A stretch of 64,000 nucleotides of DNA, taken from NCBI GenBank assembly GCA_031548365.1, contig JAVBRD010000010.1:62001-126000 (forward strand), written 5' to 3'. Shown here one piece after another: positions 41,655 to 50,800 of this stretch. This stretch comes from JAVBRD01 sp031548365. Lineage in GTDB: Bacteria; Bacillota; Clostridia; Christensenellales; UBA1750. The notes beneath the pieces are model-generated. The model was not told the DNA's origin and did no database searches. It was given only the letters and a program-made list of their open reading frames with translations. Made by a program: the position numbers and the translations under genes. Every line of letters starts with the position of its first letter. The first letter of the stretch is position 1.

Positions 41655-42937
41655 CCCTCGATTTGCGGAGCCAACCGCGAAAAATCCGCTTTGATTTTGT
41701 CCGCGTCAAGCGTTAGGAACTTGCCGTTTCGGTAGAGGATTTTACCCGCGCACATCGTCATACGCACATCTGCACCGCGCGCGGAGTACGCAATGTGACC
41801 CGCAGCACCACGCATCGGCATGGCGTGAACCACGTCGGTGTCAACGAGGATCAGATCCGCCTGCAGCCCCGCCGCAAGCTCGCCACAGAGCTCAAACCCG
41901 CACGCCGCGGCGGAACCGGCCGACGCGAGCGAAGCGGCGGTCTTCGCGGAAATGGCGGTTGGGTCAAGTGATAAGCCTTTGTGGAGAATGGCGGAAAATT
42001 TGATTTCCTCAAACAAATCCAGGTGATTGTTTGACGCAACCGAGTCCGTGCCCAATCCCACGCAAACACCCATGTCCAGCATTTTCTGAAGCGGCATAAT
42101 GCCGCTGGCAAGCTTTAGGTTAGACACAGGGCAATGCGCAACGCGCCCCTTGTGCTTTGCGAGAATCGTCATGTCGCGCTCATCCGCCCAAACCGCGTGC
42201 GCGATGACCGCGCCGCGCGGCACATCGAGCAAACCCGTTTCCTCAAAAACACCGATGGGCGTCTTCCCGTGCCTCCCGATACACGCCTCATGCTCGAGTT
42301 TGGTTTCTGACGCATGCGCGTGAATGCCCGTTCCCAGTTTGTGCGCGGCCTCGGTGACCATGCGCATCACGGCCGGAGACGTCGTGTACTCAGCGTGCGG
42401 ACCGATGAAAACGCGCACGTTACCCTCACCATCGAACTCGCGGAAAACCGATTCCGCATCCTCAAACCTTGGCCGAGCGTCGTCTCCGGTCTGCCCGAGC
42501 TGCGGGCGGCAAATCACGGCGCGCATGCCCGACTCAACCGCCGCTGATGCGAGCTTGTCGGCGAACATGTACATATCGCAGAAACCGACCGTGCCAGATG
42601 CGATCATCTCCAGCATGGCAAGGCGCCCGGCGGCATCGGCGATCTCAGACGTCATCCGGTCTTCGCGAGGAAAAACTTCGCTGAACAGCCAGTTTTGCAG
42701 CGTTAAGTCATTGCCCACACCGCGCAGGACAGTCATTGCGGAGTGCGTATGCGCGTTATAGAGCGCGGGCATGAGCAACATGCCGCGTGCGTCGATTACG
42801 TCCGCGCCCTGCGCTAAGGGGCAATTATCCGCAGGCCCGACCCACGCGATCCTGTCGCCGCAAACGAGTGCCGCGCCACTGTTGATCTCTTTTTCGCCTG
42901 TGTAAACATGCGCGTTCCTGATCAGAGTGTCCGCCAT
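41651..42937 (-). CDS. mtaD: 5-methylthioadenosine/S-adenosylhomocysteine deaminase (amidohydrolase)
   Basis: A 428-residue amidohydrolase. The metal sites appear in N-A-H-T-H-S-A-M-T-V-L-R-G, H-A-S-E-T (His/Glu), V-I-A-H-A-V-W and L-G-T-D-S-V-A-S-N-N (final Asp). The A-M-T-V-L-R-G-V-G-N-D-L-T-L-Q-N-W-L segment marks the MtaD/SAH deaminase group. It turns SAH into S-inosylhomocysteine, or MTA into its inosine form. It begins directly after the ahcY stop with GGAGGCG in front, so the two are coupled. Confidence 0.92.
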   Translation of the reverse strand: MADTLIRNAHVYTGEKEINSGAALVCGDRIAWVGPADNCPLAQGADVIDARGMLLMPALYNAHTHSAMTVLRGVGNDLTLQNWLFSEVFPREDRMTSEIADAAGRLAMLEMIASGTVGFCDMYMFADKLASAAVESGMRAVICRPQLGQTGDDARPRFEDAESVFREFDGEGNVRVFIGPHAEYTTSPAVMRMVTEAAHKLGTGIHAHASETKLEHEACIGRHGKTPIGVFEETGLLDVPRGAVIAHAVWADERDMTILAKHKGRVAHCPVSNLKLASGIMPLQKMLDMGVCVGLGTDSVASNNHLDLFEEIKFSAILHKGLSLDPTAISAKTAASLASAGSAAACGFELCGELAAGLQADLILVDTDVVHAMPMRGAAGHIAYSARGADVRMTMCAGKILYRNGKFLTLDADKIKADFSRLAPQIEG

Positions 42938-44179
42938 TTACGCCTCCCACGACGCGAGATACTTGCTCTGGTCCTCTGTCAGCTCATCCACACTGCGCCC
43001 CATGCTCGCAAGTTTCATGCGCGCGACCTCGCGGTCGATTTCGCGCGGCACGGGATGCACGCCTTTGACAAGACCTTTGTGCTGTGCGACATATACAGCG
43101 CACATCGCCTGAAGCGCGAAGCTCAAGTCCATGATCTCCACGGGATGACCATCTCCCGCAGCGAGATTGACTAGCCGCCCGTCGGCCAGCAGGTAGAGCG
43201 TGCGCCCGTCATGAAGCGTGTAGCCTTCTATGTTTTTGCGCGCCTCGAACCTGCGGATAGAGAGAAGCTCCAGATCGGGCTTGGATACCTCGACATCGAA
43301 GTGGCCCGCGTTGCACATAATCGCGCCGCTCTTCATCACGCGCATATGCTCGGCGCGAATGACGTCGCGGCAGCCGGTTACGGTGATGAACAGATCGCCC
43401 ACCTTGGCCGCCTCCGACATGGGCATGGTTTCGTGGCCATCCATCACGGCCTCAACCGCCTTGACCGGGTCAATCTCGGTCACTACCACGCGCGCGCCAA
43501 GACCCTTAGCGCGTAATGCGACACCTTTTCCGCACCAGCCGTAGCCCGCGACGACGACGCACGTCCCCGCCGTGAGCAGGTTGGTCGTGCGCAAAATGGC
43601 GTCCCATACCGACTGTCCTGTGCCATAGCGATTGTCAAAGAGGTGCTTCATGTCGGCGTCGTTGACGTTGATCATGGGGAAATCGAGCACGCCCTGCTTT
43701 GCGCGCGCGACCAGACGGGTGACGCCCGTCGTCGTCTCCTCGCATCCGCCGATCACATTCTCGCCGAGATGCCGGTGCGTGCCGTGCAGAAGATGAACGA
43801 GGTCGCCGCCGTCGTCGATGACGATGTGCGGTTTGTGGGAAAGCGATTCTATCAAATGCGCCTGATATTCTTCGGTCGTCGCTCCGTGATACGCATAGAC
43901 CGACACGCCTGATTCCGCAAGCGCCGCCGCGATGTCATCCTGCGTCGAGAGCGGATTTGAGCCGGTTGCGCGCACGTTTGCGCCCGCCGCCGCGAAAAGC
44001 TGCGCGAGGCGCGCGGTTTTAGCCTCAAGATGAATTGAGAGCGTGAGGTTCAAACCTTTGAGCGGCTTTTCCACGCTGTACATCTGTTCAAGCGCCGCAA
44101 ACAACGGCATGTGTTCCTTCGCCCATGCTATTTTTTTCGCGCCGTCCCGCGCGAGCGATATATCGCGTATGATTGACAA
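42938..44179 (-). CDS. ahcY: Adenosylhomocysteinase family protein
   Basis: A 413-residue NAD-dependent enzyme. A-G-Y-G-W-C-G-K-G-V-A-L-R-A-K-G is the NAD-binding loop, S-N-P-L-S-T-Q-D-D and D-D-G-G-D-L are substrate regions, and it ends D-E-L-T-E-D-Q-S-K-Y-L-A-S-W, like the shorter archaeal/thermophile type lacking the usual K-P-D-H-Y-R-Y end. The TTG at 44179 gives the family start (S-I-I-R-D-I-S-L-A) and lies after the promoter at 44219-44247. It hydrolyses SAH or, given its partner, S-inosylhomocysteine. Confidence 0.93.
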   Translation of the reverse strand: MSIIRDISLARDGAKKIAWAKEHMPLFAALEQMYSVEKPLKGLNLTLSIHLEAKTARLAQLFAAAGANVRATGSNPLSTQDDIAAALAESGVSVYAYHGATTEEYQAHLIESLSHKPHIVIDDGGDLVHLLHGTHRHLGENVIGGCEETTTGVTRLVARAKQGVLDFPMINVNDADMKHLFDNRYGTGQSVWDAILRTTNLLTAGTCVVVAGYGWCGKGVALRAKGLGARVVVTEIDPVKAVEAVMDGHETMPMSEAAKVGDLFITVTGCRDVIRAEHMRVMKSGAIMCNAGHFDVEVSKPDLELLSIRRFEARKNIEGYTLHDGRTLYLLADGRLVNLAAGDGHPVEIMDLSFALQAMCAVYVAQHKGLVKGVHPVPREIDREVARMKLASMGRSVDELTEDQSKYLASWEA

Positions 44180-44218
44180 CTCAAGCCGACCCCTTTGCAC
44201 CTTTGTATCATCTTGAGT

Positions 44219-44247
44219 AGTATACACCATTTTTCCCAAGATTTGAA
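44219..44247 (-). promoter_or_regulatory. Promoter for the ahcY operon
   Basis: On the minus strand TTCAAA (44247-44242), a 17-base spacer and TATACT (44224-44219, five of six). The TSS would be near 44212, which rules out the longer ahcY reading frame. Confidence 0.65.
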
Positions 44248-44311
44248 TAAAGAACTTTTCTTTTCGCTCGACGCGTGTTAGTCTATATATATGAGTTTTT
44301 CGGGGGAAATC

Positions 44312-46147
44312 ATGAACAAGATACAAGTACTTGATCACGAAACCGTCGGTCGGATCGCTGCGGGCGAAGTGGTCGAGCGTCCCGCTTCTGTTGTCAAGGA
44401 ATTCATCGAGAATTCGCTCGACGCAGGCGCGACTTCGATATCAATTGAAATCGCGGACGGCGGTCTCGCGCTCATTCGGGTATCCGACAACGGTTCCGGC
44501 ATCGCGGGATCTGATGTCATCACGGCGTTCACGCGCCATGCGACGAGTAAAATACGCTCCGGAGACGATTTATCACGCCTTTCCACGCTCGGTTTTCGCG
44601 GTGAAGCGCTTCCCAGTGTAGCTGCGGTCAGCGACGTCACATTGCGTACACGCACGCGGGGCGCGCTTGAGGGCATTGTTCTCACGGTCAGCGCCGGGCG
44701 GTGCGGAGTGCCCACCGCATGCGGCTGTCCCGAGGGCACGTCCATCGAGATTCGCGATTTGTTCAAGCCCACACCAGCGAGACTTAAGTTCATGCGCAAG
44801 CCTTCCGCAGAGGCGGGCATCATCGCCGACGTCGTCGCCAAAGCTATTCTACAGCGCCCCAACGTGGCTTTCAGGCTTGTTTCCGGCGGAAAAACGGTCT
44901 ACAAGAGTCCGGGAAACGGCGACCTTATAACCGCCGCTTTTTGCGTGTGGGGACGCGAGGCAGCGGAGAAGCTCATTCCCGTGGAAGGCGCGAGCGGGTA
45001 CGTTAAACTCTCAGGGTTGATCGGCGTGGGAGATCAAGGGCGGCCATCGCGCTCGCGGCAGTGGGTGTTTGTTTGCGGAAGACCGGTGATGTGCCCCGTG
45101 GTCTCGCAGGGACTTGAAAGGGCCACGCGTGAGCATGTGTTCACCGGCCAGTATCCAAGCGCTATTCTCAAGCTGGAGATTCCCCTCGACCTGGTGGACG
45201 TCAATGTTCATCCCAATAAGCTTGAGGTGCGCTTTTCCGATGACGTCTACATCCGCGATGCGGTGTCCGAGATTGTCACCGCGTCGTTGCTGAGAAAAAA
45301 TGCTACTGAGATGGATCCCGCGCTTACAAGCGTAACCATCGCCGCGCCGGTCTCAGAGGCACACGCTCCGCTTGTCACCGAGCGAAATGATGCGGAGGGG
45401 CCTCTGCCTGTGAGCAAAAGCATCCCCATCGTGATCGTTCCCGCAAGACCGAAGATTGCTGTGCGCGAAAGCGCAATACCGAACATCCTTCCGTCTGCTC
45501 CGATGAATCCGCCTCCAGCGCCCACATTCGGTGAAAAGACGCCATTGTCCGCCGAGCCGACACTCATCCAGCTGAGCGCGCCCCCGCGCTTGCTCTCGCA
45601 ATTGTTCAACACGTATATCCTCATCGAGCACGCGGACCGCATGCTCATCCTTGACCAGCACGCTGCCCACGAGCGCATCCTCTATGAGCGTTTCAAGAGC
45701 TACTTATCCTCGGGAAACGCCGCGCAGCCATTGCTCACGCCTCTCGTCGTCACACTCACATCACGTGAAAAGCAGGCGGTGCTGGATGCGCGCGAAGTCT
45801 TTGAGTCCATCGGGTTCACCATGGAGGACTTCGGCCCAACCGATATCAAGCTCACGAGTCTCCCCCACATTCTGGGCGCGCCACAGCTCAAACCTTTTTT
45901 CATCGAGTGCGTGGACGATCCGGACGGGTTGCGCTCGCGGCAGACCCCCGAGTCTCTGCGCGACCGCATCGTCAAGCACGCGTGCCGAAAGGCCGTCAAG
46001 GGCGGCGATGGTCTGGAGACGGAGGCCATCCTTGCGCTGGTTCAGGCAGCCGGCAGTGTCGTGCCAACCTGCCCGCATGGGCGGCCGATTTACATTGTGG
46101 TCAACAAGCGTGATCTTGAAAAGCGTTTTGGGCGCATACTGCCATAG
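44312..46147 (+). CDS. mutL: DNA mismatch repair protein MutL
   Basis: A 611-residue protein with GHKL ATPase signs: E-N-S-L-D-A-G-A-T-S, D-N-G-S-G-I and G-F-R-G-E-A-L-P-S. The C-terminal half has the endonuclease motif D-Q-H-A-A-H-E-R-I-L-Y-E, A-C-R-K and C-P-H-G-R-P, so it should be a nicking MutL. The linker is rich in P and A. The ATG at 44312 follows GGGGGA; seven more upstream codons are possible. No mutS is next to it. queA begins 12 bases after its stop. Confidence 0.96.
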   Translation: MNKIQVLDHETVGRIAAGEVVERPASVVKEFIENSLDAGATSISIEIADGGLALIRVSDNGSGIAGSDVITAFTRHATSKIRSGDDLSRLSTLGFRGEALPSVAAVSDVTLRTRTRGALEGIVLTVSAGRCGVPTACGCPEGTSIEIRDLFKPTPARLKFMRKPSAEAGIIADVVAKAILQRPNVAFRLVSGGKTVYKSPGNGDLITAAFCVWGREAAEKLIPVEGASGYVKLSGLIGVGDQGRPSRSRQWVFVCGRPVMCPVVSQGLERATREHVFTGQYPSAILKLEIPLDLVDVNVHPNKLEVRFSDDVYIRDAVSEIVTASLLRKNATEMDPALTSVTIAAPVSEAHAPLVTERNDAEGPLPVSKSIPIVIVPARPKIAVRESAIPNILPSAPMNPPPAPTFGEKTPLSAEPTLIQLSAPPRLLSQLFNTYILIEHADRMLILDQHAAHERILYERFKSYLSSGNAAQPLLTPLVVTLTSREKQAVLDAREVFESIGFTMEDFGPTDIKLTSLPHILGAPQLKPFFIECVDDPDGLRSRQTPESLRDRIVKHACRKAVKGGDGLETEAILALVQAAGSVVPTCPHGRPIYIVVNKRDLEKRFGRILP

Positions 46148-46158
46148 GAAAGGATTCG

Positions 46159-47187
46159 GTGCTTTTGAAAACCTCCGACTTTTTCTATGATCTGCCCGCG
46201 AGCCTCATCGCGCAAACGCCCACCGAGCCAAGAGATCAAAGCCGCATGCTCGTCATGGACCGGGCGGGTGGTACGCTTTCACACCGCGTTTTTTCCGATT
46301 TGCCCGATTACCTGCGCGCCGGCGACGTGTTGGTTGTCAACCGTTCACGCGTACTGCCCGCAAGGCTTCTTGGCGAGCTTGAAGGCGGCCGCCCTGTCGA
46401 GGTGTTGCTACTCAATCGCAAAAATGCGGATATGTGGGAAGCGCTCGTCAAGCCCGGGAAAAAACTGCGCACCGGAGCGGTGTGCACGTTTGGCAGTGGC
46501 AAGCTGACATGTGAGGTGCAAGAGGTGCTGCCGGACGGCAACCGCCTGGTTCGCTTCTGTCACTCGGGCATTTTCGAGTCCGTGCTTGACGAGCTCGGTC
46601 AGATGCCGCTCCCCCCCTACATCACCGCACGGCTTGACGACAAGGAGCGTTACCAGACCGTCTACGCCAGGGAGACGGGCTCCGCCGCAGCGCCGACAGC
46701 GGGCCTTCATTTTACGCCTGAGCTGCTCGACCGCGTGCGCGGAATGGGCGTGGTCGTCGCAGAGGTCATACTCCATGTCGGCCTTGGCACATTTCGGCCC
46801 GTGAAGTCTGAGGACACCGAGGATCACGTCATGCACGCGGAGTGGTACGAGGTCCCAAAAAACGCGGCGGATGCCATCAACCTCGCGCGAGCATCGGGCG
46901 GTCGTGTGATCTGCGTGGGCACGACGAGCGTGAGGACGCTTGAGTCCTGCGCAAACGGCGACGGGATGATCCCGGCAGCGTCCGGGTGGACGAGCATCTT
47001 CATAACGCCTGGATACCGTTTTAGGGTGACGGATGCGCTCATCACGAATTTTCACCTGCCGGAATCCACGCTGCTCATGCTGGTTTCAGCATTTGCGGGC
47101 AAGGACGCGGTGCTGAACGCTTACCGCGATGCCATTGCGCGCGAGTATCGTTTTTTTTCTTTCGGCGACGCCATGCTGTTGATCTGA
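46159..47187 (+). CDS. queA: S-adenosylmethionine:tRNA ribosyltransferase-isomerase QueA
   Basis: A 342-residue enzyme of the queuosine pathway. S-D-F-F-Y-D-L-P, I-A-Q-T-P-T-E-P-R-D, the R-V-L-P-A-R-L-L-G loop and A-A-P-T-A-G-L-H-F-T-P-E-L-L are diagnostic. It adds the epoxycyclopentane of SAM to preQ1-tRNA. The GTG at 46159 follows AGGAAAGG; the next gene, tgt, starts 13 bases after its stop, the classic queA-tgt-yajC order. Confidence 0.96.
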   Translation: MLLKTSDFFYDLPASLIAQTPTEPRDQSRMLVMDRAGGTLSHRVFSDLPDYLRAGDVLVVNRSRVLPARLLGELEGGRPVEVLLLNRKNADMWEALVKPGKKLRTGAVCTFGSGKLTCEVQEVLPDGNRLVRFCHSGIFESVLDELGQMPLPPYITARLDDKERYQTVYARETGSAAAPTAGLHFTPELLDRVRGMGVVVAEVILHVGLGTFRPVKSEDTEDHVMHAEWYEVPKNAADAINLARASGGRVICVGTTSVRTLESCANGDGMIPAASGWTSIFITPGYRFRVTDALITNFHLPESTLLMLVSAFAGKDAVLNAYRDAIAREYRFFSFGDAMLLI

Positions 47188-47199
47188 CGGAGGATGCCA

Positions 47200-48330
47200 T
47201 TGAACTCTTTTAAGTACGAACTCCTGCACGTGGATACCTCGACTGGCGCGCGTCTGGGACGCCTGCACACGCCGCACGGAGTGATCGATACGCCGTGCTA
47301 CATGCCCGTGGGCACAGCCGCCGCTGTCAAAGCCATGACTTCACGCGATATGCTTGAGCTTGACGCACCCATCTTGCTTGCCAACACGTACCACCTCTAT
47401 CTGCGCCCCGGCCATGAGCTGGTAAGCAACGCGGGCGGCCTTCACCGCTTCATGGCGTGGGATCGCCCTATCTTGACCGACAGCGGCGGGTTTCAGGTGT
47501 TTTCGTTGGGTGACTTGCGAAAAGTGCGCGAGGACGGCGTGATGTTTCAATCGCACATCGACGGCTCGCGCCACCTGTTCACACCTGAAAAGGTCATGGA
47601 GATTGAGGAAGCGCTTGGCGCGGACATCATCATGGCGTTTGACGAGTGCTCGCCCTATCCTTGCGACCGAGAACGCGCCCAAAGGGCGATGGACCGCACA
47701 CACCGCTGGGCAGAGCGTTGCAAGGCCGCGCACAGACGCTCCGACCAAGCGCTCTTTGGCATCGTGCAAGGCGCGTTCTACGAAGACCTCAGGCTCCAGA
47801 GCGTCAAAACGCTGACCGATATGGATTTCCCAGGCTACGGCATCGGGGGGCTAAGCGTCGGTGAACCCAAACCCATCATGTACCAGATGCTGGACGCGGT
47901 CGCCCCCGCGCTGCCTGCGCACAAACCGCGGTATCTCATGGGCGTTGGCAGTCCGGATTGCTTGATTGAGGGCGCGCTGCGCGGTATCGATATGTTCGAC
48001 TGCGTGCTCGCCACGCGCGTTGCGAGGAATGGCACCGCGCTGACATCCCGCGGAAGGATCGTGGTCAGAAACGCCGCGTACGCAGCGGATCTCTCACCGC
48101 TTGATCCCGAGTGCGATTGCTATGCATGCAGGAGTTTTTCGCGTGCGTACATCCGGCACATGCTCAATGTCAAGGAGATCACGGGCGCGCACCTCGTGTC
48201 CCTCCACAACCTGCACTTCCTCATTCAACTCATGGCAGAACTGCGCGCGGCTATCGCAAACGACAAAGGCGCGGAGTTCCGCGCCGCGTTCTATGATAAG
48301 TACGGCGGCGACGGCACTGGGCGTTTTTGA
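47200..48330 (+). CDS. tgt: tRNA-guanine transglycosylase
   Basis: A 376-residue enzyme that puts preQ1 in place of G34. It has I-D-T-P-C-Y-M-P-V-G-T near the N-terminus, T-D-S-G-G-F-Q-V-F-S-L (the catalytic Asp region), G-I-G-G-L-S-V-G-E and the zinc ligands C-D-C-Y-A-C-R and H of H-N-L-H-F. The TTG at 47200 is used because GGAGG is six bases before it, while the ATG at 47194 touches that ribosome site. Confidence 0.96.
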   Translation: MNSFKYELLHVDTSTGARLGRLHTPHGVIDTPCYMPVGTAAAVKAMTSRDMLELDAPILLANTYHLYLRPGHELVSNAGGLHRFMAWDRPILTDSGGFQVFSLGDLRKVREDGVMFQSHIDGSRHLFTPEKVMEIEEALGADIIMAFDECSPYPCDRERAQRAMDRTHRWAERCKAAHRRSDQALFGIVQGAFYEDLRLQSVKTLTDMDFPGYGIGGLSVGEPKPIMYQMLDAVAPALPAHKPRYLMGVGSPDCLIEGALRGIDMFDCVLATRVARNGTALTSRGRIVVRNAAYAADLSPLDPECDCYACRSFSRAYIRHMLNVKEITGAHLVSLHNLHFLIQLMAELRAAIANDKGAEFRAAFYDKYGGDGTGRF

Positions 48331-48385
48331 GCAATATTAACACAAATGTTTCACACGGCGAATCCACACTTGGTGATGAACACAC

Positions 48386-48414
48386 TTGCCGAACACGCAT
48401 AATTCCGATATAAT
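48386..48414 (+). promoter_or_regulatory. Promoter for yajC
   Basis: TTGCCG (48386-48391), a 17-base spacer and a perfect TATAAT (48409-48414), 42 bases before yajC. Confidence 0.6.
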
Positions 48415-48455
48415 ACGTAGATATTGGTAACAAAAGAAGAAGAGGTGTTTTCTGT

Positions 48456-48776
48456 TTGAGCGCTGATGCCGTCAACGGATTTCTAGGTCAGGTTGGCCCG
48501 CTGCTCCCTATCGTTGGTGTTTTTGTGTTGATGTACTTCATGCTGATCCGCCCCCAGCAGAAGAAGGATAAAGCCGTGAAAAAAATGCGCGGCGAACTCA
48601 AGGTGCGCGACCGCGTCTCCACCATTGGCGGGATTTACGGAACGGTTGTCTCCATCAAGGACGAGACGGTGACCATCGAGGTCGGTGTCGGGCAGGAAAA
48701 ATCCAAACTCGTCATCGCGCGCTGGGCGATTGGCAATGTTGAGGGATCCGACGCGGTCGATGATTCATTGACATAA
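48456..48776 (+). CDS. yajC: Preprotein translocase subunit YajC
   Basis: A 106-residue protein with a single membrane helix (about residues 14-33) followed by the family mark M-L-I-R-P-Q-Q-K-K-D-K and a basic domain with V-R-D-R-V-S-T-I-G-G-I-Y-G-T-V. YajC joins SecDF at the translocon. The TTG at 48456 follows AGAGGTG by eight bases. The secDF genes are not seen; a TIGR04086-type gene follows. Confidence 0.94.
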   Translation: MSADAVNGFLGQVGPLLPIVGVFVLMYFMLIRPQQKKDKAVKKMRGELKVRDRVSTIGGIYGTVVSIKDETVTIEVGVGQEKSKLVIARWAIGNVEGSDAVDDSLT

Positions 48777-48863
48777 GTATTCAGACTGAATGGCCTGAGG
48801 GGCCCGCCTTCGAACCTTTAGGGCCGACGAAAACCCCGGCTTCCGTGATATTCGAAAACCGAG

Positions 48864-48898
48864 AGGTCCGAAGTGCTTACGCCTTCCGGACCTTTTTT
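48864..48898 (+). terminator. Intrinsic terminator after yajC
   Basis: A 10-bp stem AGGTCCGAAG with CTTCCGGACCT (one bulged C) around a 9-base loop, followed by six T in GACCTTTTTTG. Confidence 0.85.
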
Positions 48899-48967
48899 GT
48901 GCTGTGTCCTATCACGCGCGCGCGCTGCATATGCTTATCGCGACATCACATCATCGGAGGGATCGCC

Positions 48968-49375
48968 ATGCGCGCAGCCGCCAATCACGCGAAGATCACC
49001 AGCCATATGCTCGACATCGGAAAAGGCGCGCTCCTTGCGACCATCATCTCAGTGGCCGCCATTTTCGCGCTCGCGCTCGGACTTAAAGCGCTCCCCATCT
49101 CTGACGCTGTGCTCGCGGTCGTTAACCAAGTGATCAAGGTTCTGTCAGTTGCGTCAGGCGCGTATCTCGGTGTCGGGCGTGGCGGTGAAAACGGTTTCCT
49201 CAAAGGCGCAGGCACAGGCATTCTTTACATGCTGCTGGGCACCGGGCTTTACCACATTCTGGGCGGTGAGAGCCAATCGCTGCTGGGCGTGCTCTCCGAT
49301 ATGCTGATGGGCGGCGCTGCGGGTGGCATTGCGGGCATTCTCACCGCCAATCTCGCCCCCAAATCAGGCAAATAA
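48968..49375 (+). CDS. TIGR04086 family membrane protein
   Basis: A 135-residue membrane protein with four hydrophobic segments rich in small residues (about 16-37, 43-65, 73-95, 103-125). A-S-G-A-Y-L-G-V-G-R-G-G-E-N-G-F-L-K-G-A shows the glycine-rich loop typical of TIGR04086 proteins, which accompany yajC in clostridia. Function unknown. The ATG at 48968 follows GGAGGG. It stands between yajC and spoIVB on the same strand. Confidence 0.82.
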   Translation: MRAAANHAKITSHMLDIGKGALLATIISVAAIFALALGLKALPISDAVLAVVNQVIKVLSVASGAYLGVGRGGENGFLKGAGTGILYMLLGTGLYHILGGESQSLLGVLSDMLMGGAAGGIAGILTANLAPKSGK

Positions 49376-49486
49376 TCGGCCATTTGCACTGGATTGACTG
49401 CGCACGTCCGGCATAAATGTTCCGCGCCAAGGTCAACCTGATTCATGGATTCGCCCTTCGGGGCAACGTGACGAAGGGAGATCCAA

Positions 49487-50761
49487 ATGCGTGGAAAACT
49501 ATTGAAAAGGCTGAGGAAAACCACTGGGGTGTTGCTTGCGGCGACAGCGCTCCTCTTTAATATGACACCGCAGGCACAATGCATACGCGCTCTGCCGGAG
49601 AACCTTGTGCTCGCCGAAGGGCGCGACGTGACTTTTGATTTGTTTTACCCCGTGCGCGTCGATATTGCAGGGCAGGCGCGCGCGGTATCCGACTCGCGAG
49701 ATGAACGGCTTGCGGATGTGACGCACGGTCTGACGACGCTTCTCACCGTGCCTACGTCAAACGCTGGCGAGCTTGAGCTGGATATTCGCCTCTTTGGCGT
49801 GGTTCCGGTTAAGAAAGTCAATGTCACGGTCTATCCCGAGCGCGTTCTGGTACCGGGCGGTCATGCCATTGGCGTCACCATGCAAACACGCGGCGTGCTT
49901 GTCGTTGGCATTTCCACCGTAGACGGCAACAACGCCCGCTCTCCCGCTCGCGAGGCCGGCCTTAAACCGGGCGACGTAATCGAAGCCATCAACGGAACCG
50001 GCCTGATCGACGCCGCTCATTTAAGCGAAATTGTTTCCGTGTGGCATGGCGGCGCGCTTCAGTTCACCATACGGCGCGGGGACAGCCTGCTTAACCTTGA
50101 CGTCACGCCAGAACGAGACCGTAACGATAACGCAACGCGCATCGGCGCGTGGGTACGCGACTCGACCGCGGGCGTGGGCACGCTTTCGTGGTATGATCCC
50201 TCCACCCATCGCTTCGGCGCGCTCGGCCACGCTATCACGGATCCGGACACCAACATGCGCTTGAGCGTGCGCAACGGCGACGTGTTCTATTCCAACATTG
50301 TGGATGTGCGTATCGGACAAAAGGGCGAGCCAGGCGAGCTCAAAGGCGTTTTTCCTGACAAGCGGGAGACGCTCGGGACCATTCAGACCAACACGGAATT
50401 CGGGATTTACGGCGTTTCTGAAGGCGGTGTCACCAATCCGCTCTACCCCGCCGGGTTGCCCGCGGCCACGCAGGACCAGGTGCGCGAAGGCCCGTGCACG
50501 ATCCTGACGACGGTAGACAACAAGGGAATCAAAGAATACGCGGCGGAGATCGTGCAAATCAACCGGCAAAGCTCGCCTGCTTCGCGATCAATGGTCGTGC
50601 GCATCACTGATTCCAATCTGCTCAAACACACCGGCGGGATTGTGCAGGGCATGAGCGGAAGCCCAATCATCCAAGGCGGGCGGCTCATAGGAGCGGTCAC
50701 TCACGTTTACGTCAACGACCCGACACGTGGATACGGGCTGTTCATCGACTGGATGAAATAG
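49487..50761 (+). CDS. spoIVB: SpoIVB peptidase
   Basis: A 424-residue serine peptidase (S55) secreted across the inner forespore membrane to trigger sigma-K release. A signal-like N-terminus is followed by a PDZ domain (S-P-A-R-E-A-G-L-K-P-G-D-V-I-E-A-I-N-G) and the peptidase with H in G-A-L-G-H-A-I-T-D-P-D, catalytic Ser in G-M-S-G-S-P-I-I-Q and Asp in Y-V-N-D-P-T-R-G-Y-G. It shows that the host makes endospores. In most spore formers spo0A follows; here it does not. AGGGAGATCC precedes the ATG. Confidence 0.96.
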   Translation: MRGKLLKRLRKTTGVLLAATALLFNMTPQAQCIRALPENLVLAEGRDVTFDLFYPVRVDIAGQARAVSDSRDERLADVTHGLTTLLTVPTSNAGELELDIRLFGVVPVKKVNVTVYPERVLVPGGHAIGVTMQTRGVLVVGISTVDGNNARSPAREAGLKPGDVIEAINGTGLIDAAHLSEIVSVWHGGALQFTIRRGDSLLNLDVTPERDRNDNATRIGAWVRDSTAGVGTLSWYDPSTHRFGALGHAITDPDTNMRLSVRNGDVFYSNIVDVRIGQKGEPGELKGVFPDKRETLGTIQTNTEFGIYGVSEGGVTNPLYPAGLPAATQDQVREGPCTILTTVDNKGIKEYAAEIVQINRQSSPASRSMVVRITDSNLLKHTGGIVQGMSGSPIIQGGRLIGAVTHVYVNDPTRGYGLFIDWMK

Positions 50762-50762
50762 C

Positions 50763-50797
50763 AAAGTGCCGTGCGAGCTGATCGCACGGCGCTTTCT
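50763..50797 (+). terminator. Terminator after spoIVB
   Basis: GCCGTGCGA pairs with TCGCACGGC (50768-50776 with 50782-50790), extended by AAAGT/GCTTT, followed by CTTTCTCTTC. Confidence 0.8.
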
Positions 50798-50800
50798 CTT

